Shown here piece by piece: positions 9,293-16,880 of a stretch of DNA of 46,265 nt. Location of the stretch: the NCBI GenBank assembly GCA_014584605.1, contig JACTMO010000019.1:1-46265 (forward strand). Reading direction: 5' to 3'. Position 1 is the first letter of the stretch, and each line of letters starts with the position of its first letter. Source of the stretch: Bacteroidota bacterium (lineage in GTDB: Bacteria; Bacteroidota; Bacteroidia; Flavobacteriales_F; PHOS-HE28). The notes under the pieces were generated by a model. The model was not told the DNA's origin, did not search any database, and was given only the letters and a program-made list of their open reading frames with translations. The translations under genes and the position numbers were made by a program.

Positions 9293-9551
9293 CGCCCTCG
9301 GCGACATGATCGAGGCCTACGGGCTGCGCGAGAAGCTGGACGAGCTGGACATCGCCAGCTGGTGGGACGAGGTGGCCGGCGGACCCATCGCCCGCCACAC
9401 GGTGTCGGTGACCCTGCGCCGCGGCCACCTGCACGTGCGGGTGGACAATGCCCCCCTGCGCCAGGAACTGGGCTACATGAAGGACCGGCTCGCCGAGCTG
9501 CTCAACGAGCGATGCGGCCGGGCGGCGGTCCGCTCGGTCTCCATCGGCTGA
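9243..9551 (+). CDS. DUF721 (DciA-like) protein
   Basis: Small protein of about 102 aa of the DUF721 family, which includes DciA, a loader of the replicative helicase in bacteria without DnaC/DnaI. Family features seen are the basic start (MRRPSGWRPSNGRKLSDAL), LREKLDELDIASWWDEVAGGPIARHT, and the hydrophobic strand LHVRVDNAPLRQELGYMKDRLAELLNE. I chose the ATG inside recF because MRR..(N)..L.DAL is the usual family start; the next ATG, at 9330, would remove this segment. The recF overlap suggests shared replication or repair work. Whether short Bacteroidota DUF721 proteins load helicase as DciA does is not established to my knowledge. Confidence 0.82.
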   Translation: MRRPSGWRPSNGRKLSDALGDMIEAYGLREKLDELDIASWWDEVAGGPIARHTVSVTLRRGHLHVRVDNAPLRQELGYMKDRLAELLNERCGRAAVRSVSIG

Positions 9552-9558
9552 GCGCGGC

Positions 9559-9978
9559 TCAGTACTGCTCGCGACTGCTGAAGAAGAAGTGGCCCTCGAT
9601 CAGCGCGTTGGCATCGCTGTCGCTGCCATGCACCGCGTTCCGGGCCTTGCTCTCCGCGAAGCGTTTGCGGATGGTACCCTCCTCGGCCTGGGCCGGGTCG
9701 GTGGCGCCGATCAGCCTGCGGAAGGCCTCCACCGCGTTGTCCTTCTCCAGGATGGCGGCCACGATGGGTCCGCTGGCCATGTATTCCACCAGCTCGCCGT
9801 AGAACGGACGTTCCTTATGCACCTCGTAGAAGGTGCCCGCCTCGGCGGCGGAAAGGCGGGTGTACTTGAGCGCCACGATGCGGAATCCGTTGGCGATGAA
9901 CGTGTCGATGATCTTTCCGGTGTGCCCGGCGGCCACGGCCTCGGGCTTGATCATCGTGAAGGTGCGGCGGTCTGCCAT
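9559..9978 (-). CDS. ndk: Nucleoside diphosphate kinase
   Basis: Cytoplasmic enzyme of 139 aa that transfers the gamma-phosphate of ATP to NDPs through a phospho-histidine, balancing (d)NTP pools. The family start [10 protein letters not shown], the [23 protein letters not shown] segment and the active-site His117 in NAVHGSDS are all present, and the length is standard. The stop is only 7 nt from the convergent DUF721 stop. A -7 element reading TATTTTTG (minus strand, 9999-10006) lies 20 nt upstream of the ATG. It is transcribed alone and away from the plus-strand envelope cluster. Confidence 0.98.
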   Translation of the reverse strand: MADRRTFTMIKPEAVAAGHTGKIIDTFIANGFRIVALKYTRLSAAEAGTFYEVHKERPFYGELVEYMASGPIVAAILEKDNAVEAFRRLIGATDPAQAEEGTIRKRFAESKARNAVHGSDSDANALIEGHFFFSSREQY

Positions 9979-9998
9979 GGGCTGTTGAAAAAGCGGCG

Positions 9999-10006
9999 CA
10001 AAAATA
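9999..10006 (-). promoter_or_regulatory. -7 element TATTTTTG before ndk
   Basis: The minus strand reads TATTTTTG, a full match to TAnnTTTG, 20 nt upstream of the ndk ATG. It lies in an intergenic region that is otherwise very GC-rich. Confidence 0.6.
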
Positions 10007-10107
10007 GGTGCTCCGCGCCGACCGCAGCCCCTTCGCAACATCCTTCCTTCGTGCGGCGTAACAAGGCCGTCGCTCCGGGCCCCTCCGGCGCCTCATTCCT
10101 TCGATAC

Positions 10108-11016
10108 ATGGTCCAAAGAACGATCCCCCTGTGCCTGCTGGCCCTGGCGCTCTGCGCCTGCGGCGGGCCCGGCGAAGACCGGAAGCCTGCTGCGGAGAAA
10201 CTGGTCATCGGTGACAGCAGCGCCGCCCCCACGGCCCCGGAAGCCCTGTACCAGATGCCCACGCCCAACGAGCTCTTCGCCATGGTTAGGGGCCTGGCCG
10301 GGGAGGGACGCAAGCGCTCGATGAACCCCACCACCAGCGCGGACCGGTACGCGACCCTGGGCGGGCGGGCCTTCAACTTCGGGGTGTACTGCACCGACCT
10401 GATCTACGCCAGCTACTTCGACCTCAATGTGGAGGTGGTGCGCTACTACCTCACCGTGAAGAAGCTGGGTGACCAGCTCGGCATGGGCACGGCCTTCAGC
10501 GAGCAGGATTTCGTGCGCCTGGAGCGCAACCTCAGCACCGGCGACAGCCTGGAGATCATCAGCAACGAAGCCTATTACAAGGCCTACGAACGGCTGCAGC
10601 AGGAGGAGATGGGCCCCACCCTCGCCCTGGTGCTGGCCGGAGGCTGGGTGGAGAGCATGCATCTGGTGATGGACCACGTGTCGGGCTTCGACGCCTCCGC
10701 CCCCCTGGTGAAGCGCGTGGCCGAGCAGAAGTTCAGCCTCGAGCACCTGGTGGAGTTGATGGGGGTGTACGGCGACGACCCCAACGTGGCACCCGTGCGC
10801 GAACGCATGGTACGCCTGCGCGACCTCTACGACCGTGTACAGGTGCAGCGCAGCGCCCACACCGGCAAGTCGGCTTCCGGGCGCATGGTGCTGGGGGACG
10901 ACCTGAACGTGCAGCTCACCGCCCAACAGTACGACGAGATCCGGGCTGCCGTGGAAGCCCTGCGCGCCGAGCTCATCAGCCCCGAAGGCCAAGTGCCCGC
11001 CCAACCCAACGCCTGA
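10108..11016 (+). CDS. Conserved Bacteroidota-type lipoprotein, unknown function
   Basis: Predicted lipoprotein of 302 aa. The signal peptide ends in a lipobox (LCAC, lipidated Cys about 18), followed by a Gly/Pro/charged linker and an all-helical body. Recognisable stretches are ALGG-like RYATLGGRAFNFGVYCTDL, YYLTVKKLGDQLGMGTAFS and GPTLALVLAGGWVESMHLVMDHV. I recall similar uncharacterised lipoproteins in Bacteroidota but no function. The long frame opens upstream across ndk; the ATG that makes a signal peptide is the right one. TTCCTTCG ends 4 nt before it, a variant of the motif seen before other genes here. The next gene follows by 14 nt, so they are probably cotranscribed. Confidence 0.8.
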   Translation: MVQRTIPLCLLALALCACGGPGEDRKPAAEKLVIGDSSAAPTAPEALYQMPTPNELFAMVRGLAGEGRKRSMNPTTSADRYATLGGRAFNFGVYCTDLIYASYFDLNVEVVRYYLTVKKLGDQLGMGTAFSEQDFVRLERNLSTGDSLEIISNEAYYKAYERLQQEEMGPTLALVLAGGWVESMHLVMDHVSGFDASAPLVKRVAEQKFSLEHLVELMGVYGDDPNVAPVRERMVRLRDLYDRVQVQRSAHTGKSASGRMVLGDDLNVQLTAQQYDEIRAAVEALRAELISPEGQVPAQPNA

Positions 11017-11030
11017 CCGCCCTACCGACC

Positions 11031-11621
11031 ATGAAGAACCTGCTGGCCTTCACGGCCCTTCTTTCCGCCTCCTTCGCGGGCGCCCAGTACAACTGCGGCG
11101 ACTATCACAAGTTCAATTGTGAGCGTTCCACCGATGTGCGCTTCTCGCTCAACGGACAGAGCAAGAGCGCCAGCGTACAGGTGGGCCGGCCCACGGAGCT
11201 CAACATCATCGTGTACGGCGGACAGGATTACCGGATCTCCTTCTGCTACGACGAGAAGATCATCGGCGACCATGTGGTGGCCCGCCTCGTGGAGAAGGTC
11301 CGGGTGCCGCGCGAACAGGATGTGGAGGTGGTGGAGAGCGAAGAGGTGCGCGACGCCAACGGACAGCCTACGGGCCAGTTCAAGGAAGTGCGGCACATGG
11401 TGCGCAAGACCGTGTACGAGGACGACCGGAAAGTGCTCTGGGACAACACCGAGCACGAACTGGACCAGGTGGTGGAGTTCTCTGCGGCCTCCACCAAGCG
11501 GCTCGTGGTGGAAGTGATGGCCCCGGGGGCCGCTGAGCAGAAGGGCCGCGCCAAAGGGCTCGACATCGGCTGCGTGGGCATCCTCATCGAGCACATGGCC
11601 ACGCCGAACCTCGGCTTCTGA
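11031..11621 (+). CDS. Secreted protein of unknown function
   Basis: A 196-aa protein with a clear Sec signal peptide (MKNLLAFTALLSASFAGAQ). The mature part begins YNCGDYHKFNCERS, with two Cys close together, and continues as a mostly beta and charged domain (VRFSLNGQSKSASVQVGRPTE, YGGQDYRISFCYDEKIIG). A long charged middle (KVRVPREQDVEVVESEEV) follows, then DIGCVGILIEHM at the end. I do not recognise the family. The position 14 nt behind a lipoprotein gene suggests a joint periplasmic or envelope role. No cell-wall, sorting or transmembrane signal is seen after the leader. Confidence 0.75.
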   Translation: MKNLLAFTALLSASFAGAQYNCGDYHKFNCERSTDVRFSLNGQSKSASVQVGRPTELNIIVYGGQDYRISFCYDEKIIGDHVVARLVEKVRVPREQDVEVVESEEVRDANGQPTGQFKEVRHMVRKTVYEDDRKVLWDNTEHELDQVVEFSAASTKRLVVEVMAPGAAEQKGRAKGLDIGCVGILIEHMATPNLGF

Positions 11622-11637
11622 GGATCTGGGCCGGGGC

Positions 11638-11645
11638 TACCTTTG
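11638..11645 (+). promoter_or_regulatory. -7 element TACCTTTG before nrnA
   Basis: A perfect TAnnTTTG octamer ending 6 nt before the nrnA ATG and 16 nt after the upstream stop codon. It is one of the clearest cases in the window where transcription should begin almost at the start codon. Confidence 0.65.
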
Positions 11646-11651
11646 GCCCCC

Positions 11652-12677
11652 ATGCCCTCCGTCCATCGCGAAGATCCCGAACTGGCGCGTTTGCAGGCCC
11701 TGCTGGCGGAAGCGCCCCGCTGTGCGATCATCACGCACCACAACCCCGATGGCGATGCCATGGGCTCCTCCCTGGGGCTGGCCCGGGTGTTGCGCCGGAT
11801 GGGACATGCCGTGCAGGTGGTGCTGCCCAACACACCGCCCCCCTTCCTGCGCTGGATGCCCGATGCCGGAGCATGTCTGGCGGCGGACAGCGCCCCCGAG
11901 GCCTGCCGTGCCGCGCTCGCCGGGGCCGATCTGCTGTTCTGCCTCGATATGAACCGCCCCGACCGGGCGGGAGCGCTGGAGCAGCCCTTGCGCGCCGCCC
12001 GCCGGCTCGTGCTGATCGACCATCACCAGGACCCGGCCATCGATGCCGTGATCGCCTTCAGCGACCCCTCGGCCTGCGCCACCAGCCAGATGGTGGTGGA
12101 CCTGCTGGAGGCCATGGGTGAGGCGCATCGCATCGACGCCGACGCGGCCACCTGCCTCTACACCGGCATCATGACCGACAGCGGATCGTTCCGCTTCCCC
12201 AGTACCACGGCGCACACCATGCGCGTGGCCGCAATGCTCATGGAGCGCGGTGCCGAGCCCGAACGGGTCCATGCCGCGGTGATGGACGATCACAGCGAGC
12301 AGCGCATGCGCCTGATGGGTCACATGCTCGCCGAGCGCATGACCGTGCGGCATGACCTCGGTTGTGTGGTCCTGGTGCTGCGCAAGGAGGACCTTCAACG
12401 CTTCGGCTTCAAGTCCGGGGACACCGAGGGCTTCGTCAACCTTGGCCTCAGCATGCGGGGCATCCGGCTCTCGGCCTTCTTCCTGGAGCGCCCGGACCGC
12501 ATCAAGATCAGCCTCCGGTCCAAGGGAGCCTTGCCGGTGGACCGCCTGCTGGCGGAACACTTCGAGGGCGGTGGCCATGTGAACGCGGCCGGGGGGCAGT
12601 GCACGGGACCCATCGACGCCTGCGTGCAGCGTTTCATGGACCTCCTGCCTGCGCACCTACGGGACCATCCCGCATGA
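11652..12677 (+). CDS. DHH/DHHA1 phosphoesterase, NrnA-like nanoRNase/pAp phosphatase
   Basis: Cytoplasmic manganese phosphoesterase of 341 aa. NrnA-type enzymes degrade 2-5 nt RNAs and dephosphorylate 3'-phosphoadenosine 5'-phosphate. The DHH domain has the metal motifs ITHHNPDGDAMGSSLG (residues 28-43), FCLDMNRPDR, LIDHHQDP and TGIMTDSGSFR. The C-terminal DHHA1 domain ends with the substrate loop FEGGGHVNAAGG. An in-frame TTG upstream lies inside the -7 element, so I use this ATG. The stop overlaps the following GldI-like gene by ATGA. A neighbourhood of ndk, a DHH phosphoesterase and an FKBP lipoprotein is, as I recall, shared with other Flavobacteriia. Confidence 0.92.
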   Translation: MPSVHREDPELARLQALLAEAPRCAIITHHNPDGDAMGSSLGLARVLRRMGHAVQVVLPNTPPPFLRWMPDAGACLAADSAPEACRAALAGADLLFCLDMNRPDRAGALEQPLRAARRLVLIDHHQDPAIDAVIAFSDPSACATSQMVVDLLEAMGEAHRIDADAATCLYTGIMTDSGSFRFPSTTAHTMRVAAMLMERGAEPERVHAAVMDDHSEQRMRLMGHMLAERMTVRHDLGCVVLVLRKEDLQRFGFKSGDTEGFVNLGLSMRGIRLSAFFLERPDRIKISLRSKGALPVDRLLAEHFEGGGHVNAAGGQCTGPIDACVQRFMDLLPAHLRDHPA

Positions 12678-13207
12678 CCCGGCAACTGTTGACCGGCCTG
12701 CTGGTGCTGGCCTCCTGCCGCGGGGGCGAGGCGCCTCCCGCGCGCACGGGTTCAGGCACGGACATGCGCAACCCGGCCCACGTGCAGGAGAACCTGGAGG
12801 CCAACCGCATCGAGGCGCGCGACCTGGTGAACCATGCTTCGCGTCACCGGCTGCCCACAACCGTCTCCGGAACTGGCGTGCATCATCTGCTGCTGCGCGA
12901 TCGGCCGGGAGCGGCGGCGCAGCCCGGGCAATGGGCGACGGTGAACTACCGCATGGAATTGCTCAACGGTACGTTGTGCAGCGCCTCCGAGCCCGGTCAC
13001 CCCGAGTCGTTCCAGGTGGAGATGGACCACGTGGAGAGCGGCCTGCATGAGGCCATCCAGCACCTGTCCCCGGGTGACAGTGCGGTGATCCTGATCCCCA
13101 GCTACCGGGCCCATGGCCTGGTCGGCGACATGGACAAGGTGCCCATGCGCAGTTCCATTGTGTACCACATCGGGCTGGTCTCCCTTTCCGGACCGCGCGA
13201 TCGATGA
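12674..13207 (+). CDS. FKBP-type peptidyl-prolyl isomerase lipoprotein, GldI-like
   Basis: Predicted lipoprotein of 177 aa with lipobox LASC (Cys about 15) and a C-terminal FKBP fold: GQWATVNYRMELLNGTLCSAS, then the region with GDSAVILIPSYRAHGLVGD. It resembles GldI, the gliding-associated FKBP lipoprotein of Flavobacterium, in size, lipidation and its place after a DHH phosphoesterase gene. The usual aromatic FKBP pocket residues are only partly conserved, so isomerase activity is uncertain; a chaperone role in the periplasm is possible. It overlaps its neighbours on both sides by ATGA (4 nt), implying translational coupling with nrnA and the next FKBP gene. Confidence 0.8.
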   Translation: MTRQLLTGLLVLASCRGGEAPPARTGSGTDMRNPAHVQENLEANRIEARDLVNHASRHRLPTTVSGTGVHHLLLRDRPGAAAQPGQWATVNYRMELLNGTLCSASEPGHPESFQVEMDHVESGLHEAIQHLSPGDSAVILIPSYRAHGLVGDMDKVPMRSSIVYHIGLVSLSGPRDR

Positions 13208-14085
13208 GGACGGCCTGGTTTGCAGCGGCACTTCTGCTGTTGATCGCGTGCGACCGGGGACCACATCCCGGGTTCAAGGAGCTGGCACCGGGGCTCTACT
13301 TCCGCCTGTTGAGCCTGGGCGGGCAGGATAGTGCGCTCGGCGTGGACGACTCGGTGCTGTTGCGCCTGCGCGCCTCGACGGTGGATGCCGCGCCGGGATC
13401 CCTGTTCAGCACCGAGCGGTGGTACGCGCTGAACGATGTCCGGAAGGGCAGCTGGGACAAGGCGTGGCGGCGCCTGCACGAAGGGGACAGCGCCAGTGTC
13501 ATCCTGCGAGCGGACGGCCTACCGTGGCATGTCCTCATGCCGGAACAGCGGATCGATCCACCGGACACTTTGCTCATTCAGGTGGAGATCTCGGTGCTGC
13601 GCTGCCTGACGCCGGACCTGCAGCGACAGCGTGCAGAGGAGCGCCGCGCTGCGGACCCCGAGGCGGCCGAGCGCCGCGAGCTCGTGGCCTTCCTCGCACG
13701 TTCCGATGGGCAATGGCGGCGTTGGGGTACGAGCGATCTGCATTACGCGCTCGGACCGCAGCAGGCCGACACCATCCCGGTACGGGCCGGTGATCGGGTG
13801 ACGATCCGGTACCGGGGGGCGAAGCTCGGTGGCGGTGCGCCTTTCGACGACAGCGACCGACAGGGCCAGCCGTTCAGCTTCCGCTTCGGCGACCCGGACC
13901 AGGTGTTGCCCGGGATCGAGGTGGCCGTGAGCCTCCTGCGGCCGGGGCAGCAGGGCCGCTTTCTGCTGCCTTCCGCCTTCGCCTTCGGAGGCAGGGGCTC
14001 ACCGCCGCTGGTGCGGCCGAACGAACCGGTGCTTTACACCGTGGAACTGCTGGCCGTGGAACGCCGTACCGGCCCCGGAACCTGA
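13204..14085 (+). CDS. Two-domain FKBP-type isomerase lipoprotein
   Basis: Predicted lipoprotein of 293 aa with lipobox LIAC (Cys about 16). The first half (PGLYFRLLSLGGQDSALGVDD, RRLHEGDSASVILRADG) reads as a degenerate FKBP-like domain. A charged, Arg/Glu/Ala-rich helical linker (QRQRAEERRAADPEAAERR) leads to a canonical C-terminal FKBP: GDRVTIRYRGAKLGGGAPFDDS, VLPGIEVAVSLLRPGQQGRFLLPS, AFGGRGSPPLVRPNEPVLYTVELL. It probably acts on proteins crossing the periplasm. It starts inside the stop of the preceding FKBP gene (ATGA), so the pair may have arisen by tandem duplication. The downstream barrel-protein gene is 96 nt away. Confidence 0.85.
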   Translation: MRTAWFAAALLLLIACDRGPHPGFKELAPGLYFRLLSLGGQDSALGVDDSVLLRLRASTVDAAPGSLFSTERWYALNDVRKGSWDKAWRRLHEGDSASVILRADGLPWHVLMPEQRIDPPDTLLIQVEISVLRCLTPDLQRQRAEERRAADPEAAERRELVAFLARSDGQWRRWGTSDLHYALGPQQADTIPVRAGDRVTIRYRGAKLGGGAPFDDSDRQGQPFSFRFGDPDQVLPGIEVAVSLLRPGQQGRFLLPSAFAFGGRGSPPLVRPNEPVLYTVELLAVERRTGPGT

Positions 14086-14181
14086 ACCGGCCGCTCGCGT
14101 AAGAGGGCCGGCAACACATCGGATGCCGCCGGGTGCTCGTTGGACCTCGAAGGGCGGCCTGCGATGTGCTCCCTTCGTCGC

Positions 14182-15627
14182 ATGGCTCGGTCCTTCCGGA
14201 TGCTCCCCGCCCTGTTGCTGCTGGCCGCCGCTTCGGTGCAGGCCCAGGAACAGTTCGGCCTGGTGCATGGCAACTGGTCCGGTCCCGATGCGCTCGCGCT
14301 CGATCCCTCGCGCAGTGCCGGTCAGTGGCCATACGCCTCCGTCCGCCTCATCGGCGCGGACCTGTTCGCGTGGAACGACCTGGTCGCCCTGAGCGGTGCG
14401 GACCACGGCCTGCTCCGCGAAGTGCGCAACGGCATCCGGGGCCGGGTGCCTGCGGCTATCGTGCTGCGGGAGTCCCTGAACGAGGACCGCAAGCAGGGGG
14501 GCGTGGTGGCGGCGCTGGACGGGCCGGCTTTCAGCCTTGCCTCCGGCCTCCACGGGTTCGGCGTTGGGATCCGCACACGTGCCATGGCGAGCATCACCGG
14601 CATCAGCCCGCACATGGGCCGGTTCATCGTTCACGGTCCGGGCTATCGGCCGCAGCAAGGGCAGCGGTATCGCGATACGCACGTGCGCGCCCTCGCCGCC
14701 ACCTGGACCGAGCTGTCCTTGAACTACGCCCGCATCCTGCGGGCCGCGGGCTTCGGGCTCTGGCGGGCGGGTGCCACACTGCGCTATCTGGTGCCCCATG
14801 CCGGTGCGGCGTTGCGCATGGATGTGCTCGACTTCACCGTGGTGGACAGCATGCGGGCCGAGGTGCACGAGATGAGCGGGGCCTTTGGAGCGGCCATGCC
14901 GGAGGGCGTTGCGGGCTCGGGATGGGGCGCCGATGTGGGCATCAGCTACGAGCGTACGATGGAAAAGGTGGACCGCTACCTGCCGCATCGCGCCTCCAAC
15001 GGATGCGCACCCATGGCTTACCGCTATCGCCTGGCCGCTTCCGTGATCGACCTGGGCGGGATGCGCTTTGACCGGGCCGTGGCCGGCTCGGTGCAGGCCG
15101 GTTCGCTCACCATCCCCGACCTCGGTGCCGTGCCGGTGCAGGGCGCCGAGGGCATGGACAGCCTGTTCGCGGCGGCCGGTGACATGGCCCGGAGCACCCA
15201 GCTGCGCATCGGTGCACCCACCGCCGTGGCCTTGCTCTACGACCAGCGCGTGGCCGAGCATGCGTACATCGCCCTGGCCTGGGTGCAGCAGCTCAGCGCA
15301 CGCACGGGCGACCGTTTGCGGCGGCCAAATACGCTGGCCCTCACACCGCGCTTCGAGTCCCGCTGGTTCGAAGCAGCGCTCCCGGTGGTGCTCCACGAGT
15401 ACGGCTGGCGCCGACCGTCGGTCGGCCTCATGCTGCGCCTGGGGGACCTCGTCATCGGGTCGGACCACGTGCTGCCCTTCCTCTTCCGCCCGGACGTGGA
15501 CGCCGTGGACCTGTACCTGCGTCTGCGGATCACCATCGGGCGCAGCCCGTACTGCAAGGGACGCCGGCGGGCCGGTCGCAGGCACCTTCCCGGGAGCGGC
15601 GAGGCGATGCCCTGTGCGATGCCCTGA
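14182..15627 (+). CDS. Predicted outer-membrane beta-barrel protein (DUF5723-like)
   Basis: A 481-aa protein with a signal peptide (MARSFRMLPALLLLAAASVQAQ) and a body of alternating short beta strands (e.g. YASVRLIGADLFAWNDLVAL, WTELSLNYARILRAAGFGLWRAGATLRYL, SVGLMLRLGDLVIGSDHVLPF). The start QFGLVHGNWSGPDALALDPSRSAG resembles the Bacteroidota barrel family DUF5723; that assignment is from memory. A short basic tail follows the last strand. ATGs at 14164 and 14200 are alternatives; TCCCTTCG ends 4 nt before the one chosen. Its stop and that of the convergent methylase gene are adjacent, together forming TGATCA. Function is unknown. Confidence 0.72.
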   Translation: MARSFRMLPALLLLAAASVQAQEQFGLVHGNWSGPDALALDPSRSAGQWPYASVRLIGADLFAWNDLVALSGADHGLLREVRNGIRGRVPAAIVLRESLNEDRKQGGVVAALDGPAFSLASGLHGFGVGIRTRAMASITGISPHMGRFIVHGPGYRPQQGQRYRDTHVRALAATWTELSLNYARILRAAGFGLWRAGATLRYLVPHAGAALRMDVLDFTVVDSMRAEVHEMSGAFGAAMPEGVAGSGWGADVGISYERTMEKVDRYLPHRASNGCAPMAYRYRLAASVIDLGGMRFDRAVAGSVQAGSLTIPDLGAVPVQGAEGMDSLFAAAGDMARSTQLRIGAPTAVALLYDQRVAEHAYIALAWVQQLSARTGDRLRRPNTLALTPRFESRWFEAALPVVLHEYGWRRPSVGLMLRLGDLVIGSDHVLPFLFRPDVDAVDLYLRLRITIGRSPYCKGRRRAGRRHLPGSGEAMPCAMP

Positions 15628-16338
15628 TCAGCGGCCAAGGACGAAGACCGTACGCCGGTCCTTGAGCGCGGGGACCTTGCCGCGCCACTCCGCCAAGCCG
15701 TGCGTGCGCACGAACGCGTCCGGCTGCATCAGCTCGGCGGCGATGCACAGCCGCAGGCCGCCGTCAACCGTCCGCAACAGGTCGGCCAGCAGCGCATCGT
15801 TGCGGTACGGGGTCTCGATGAACAGTTGCGACCGACCGGTGCGCTGCACATCCTGTGCGATCGTGCGCAGGGCCCTGCGGCGGTCCTCGGCCTCGCGCGG
15901 CAGGTAGCCGTGGAAGATGAAGCGTTGTCCGTCCAGCCCGGAGGCTGCGAGCGCGAGCAGGAGGGAGGAGGGACCGGGATGAGGCCGCACGGTGATGCCG
16001 GTCCGGTGGGCCCATGCCACCAGGCGTGCACCCGGGTCCGCCACGCAGGGCATACCGGACTCGCTCAGCACGGCGGATTCACCCGCCTTGCGGACCAGCT
16101 CGGCGTACCCGCGGACCGTGGCCTCATCCGTGTCCTGGTCCAGCACGTGCAGCGCGATGCGGTCCAGGTCGATGCCCGGGACCATGCGGCGCAGGGCGCG
16201 GCGGGCGCTGCGCTCATGCTCCACGAAGCAGGTGTGCACGCGCTGCACCACCTCGAGGGTCGCCGGGGCCAGCTGCTCGGTCCCACCGGCCTCGCCGAGC
16301 CATACGGGCACCAGGTGGAGCGTGGCTTCAGCGGCCAT
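15628..16338 (-). CDS. SAM-dependent tetrapyrrole-methylase-family protein, RsmI-like
   Basis: A 236-aa methyltransferase of the tetrapyrrole methylase fold, the fold of RsmI (16S rRNA ribose 2'-O methylation of C1402). The SAM-binding and active-site landmarks are GESAVLSESGMPCVADPGARLV, the PGPSSLLLALAASGL loop and FIFHGYLPR, followed by SQLFIETPYRN. It is shorter than classical RsmI (about 285 aa) and its N-terminus (LVPVWLGEAGGTEQLAP) differs from the RsmI LYLVATPIGN motif, so it matches the second, short Bacteroidota paralogue rather than canonical RsmI. The substrate is therefore uncertain. It overlaps the phosphatase gene by 11 nt, in one operon. Confidence 0.85.
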   Translation of the reverse strand: MAAEATLHLVPVWLGEAGGTEQLAPATLEVVQRVHTCFVEHERSARRALRRMVPGIDLDRIALHVLDQDTDEATVRGYAELVRKAGESAVLSESGMPCVADPGARLVAWAHRTGITVRPHPGPSSLLLALAASGLDGQRFIFHGYLPREAEDRRRALRTIAQDVQRTGRSQLFIETPYRNDALLADLLRTVDGGLRLCIAAELMQPDAFVRTHGLAEWRGKVPALKDRRTVFVLGR

Positions 16339-16792
16339 GGCGGAGGTGGGCGAGCAGTCCGGTCACCGCCTCATCGAGCATGCGGTACACGTCGTCGAAA
16401 CCCGCATCACCGCCGTAGTACGGGTCGGGCACTTCCCGCAGGGCATGTGCCGGAGCGAAGTCCATCATGAGCCTGGCCTTGTCGCGGCGATCGGCATCCG
16501 GGGCCAGGCGTTGCAGGTCGCGCAGATTGGCGGCGTCCATGGCGAGCAGCAGGTCGAACCGGTCGAAGTCCTCGGCCTGGACCTGCCGGGCCCGGAGGTC
16601 GGTGATGTCGATGCCCTGTCGGCGCATGGCGGCCTGGGCGCGGGGGTCGGGCGCTTCGCCGACGTGGTGGCGGCTGGTGCCGGCGGAGTCCGTGACGATC
16701 GCCAGTCCGGCGCTGTGTGCCCGATGGCGCAGCACGCCTTCGGCCATCGGGCTCCGGCAGATGTTGCCCAGGCACACGGTGAGTATCCTCAT
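16328..16792 (-). CDS. Low molecular weight protein-tyrosine phosphatase
   Basis: A 154-aa phosphatase. The N-terminal P-loop is VCLGNICRSPMAEG, with nucleophile Cys7 and the CX5RS pattern, and the general-acid Asp is in VPDPYYGG. The usual length and fold markers (DSAGTS, ARQV..EDFDRFDLLLAMD) are present. In other bacteria such enzymes control tyrosine kinases for polysaccharide export or act on arginine phosphates; no kinase or capsule gene is adjacent here. It overlaps the RsmI-like gene by 11 nt. The leader contains GACCTTCG (minus strand, 16821-16828) and a nine-codon ORF whose stop overlaps this ATG. Confidence 0.93.
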   Translation of the reverse strand: MRILTVCLGNICRSPMAEGVLRHRAHSAGLAIVTDSAGTSRHHVGEAPDPRAQAAMRRQGIDITDLRARQVQAEDFDRFDLLLAMDAANLRDLQRLAPDADRRDKARLMMDFAPAHALREVPDPYYGGDAGFDDVYRMLDEAVTGLLAHLRHGR

Positions 16793-16820
16793 GGGGGGAT
16801 GGGGCCCGTTCCGGGCATGG

Positions 16821-16828
16821 CGAAGGTC
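16821..16828 (-). promoter_or_regulatory. -7-like element GACCTTCG before the phosphatase leader ORF
   Basis: On the minus strand GACCTTCG precedes an ATG (16816-16818) by 2 nt. That ATG opens a nine-codon ORF (MPGTGPIPP) ending in TGA overlapping the phosphatase ATG. It lies just past the dnaA terminator, so it could be an independent promoter for the phosphatase-methylase operon. Confidence 0.35.
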
Positions 16829-16835
16829 AGCAATG

Positions 16836-16860
16836 AAAAAGCCCCCGCGTGGGCGGGGAC
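16836..16860 (-). terminator. Rho-independent terminator of dnaA
   Basis: Read on the minus strand, CCCCGC (16853-16858) and GCGGGG (16843-16848) form a 6-bp GC stem with a 4-nt loop, followed within 2 nt by TTTTT (16836-16840). It lies 20-45 nt past the dnaA stop, the classical layout. Confidence 0.85.
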
Positions 16861-16880
16861 TTCTCCGGTATCAACGGTCC

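Noticed and set aside
6857..9307. An 816-codon minus-strand frame
   Set aside because: Only its last 165 codons are a real gene (ribH). The rest is shadow of recF and of the TPR gene in another frame.
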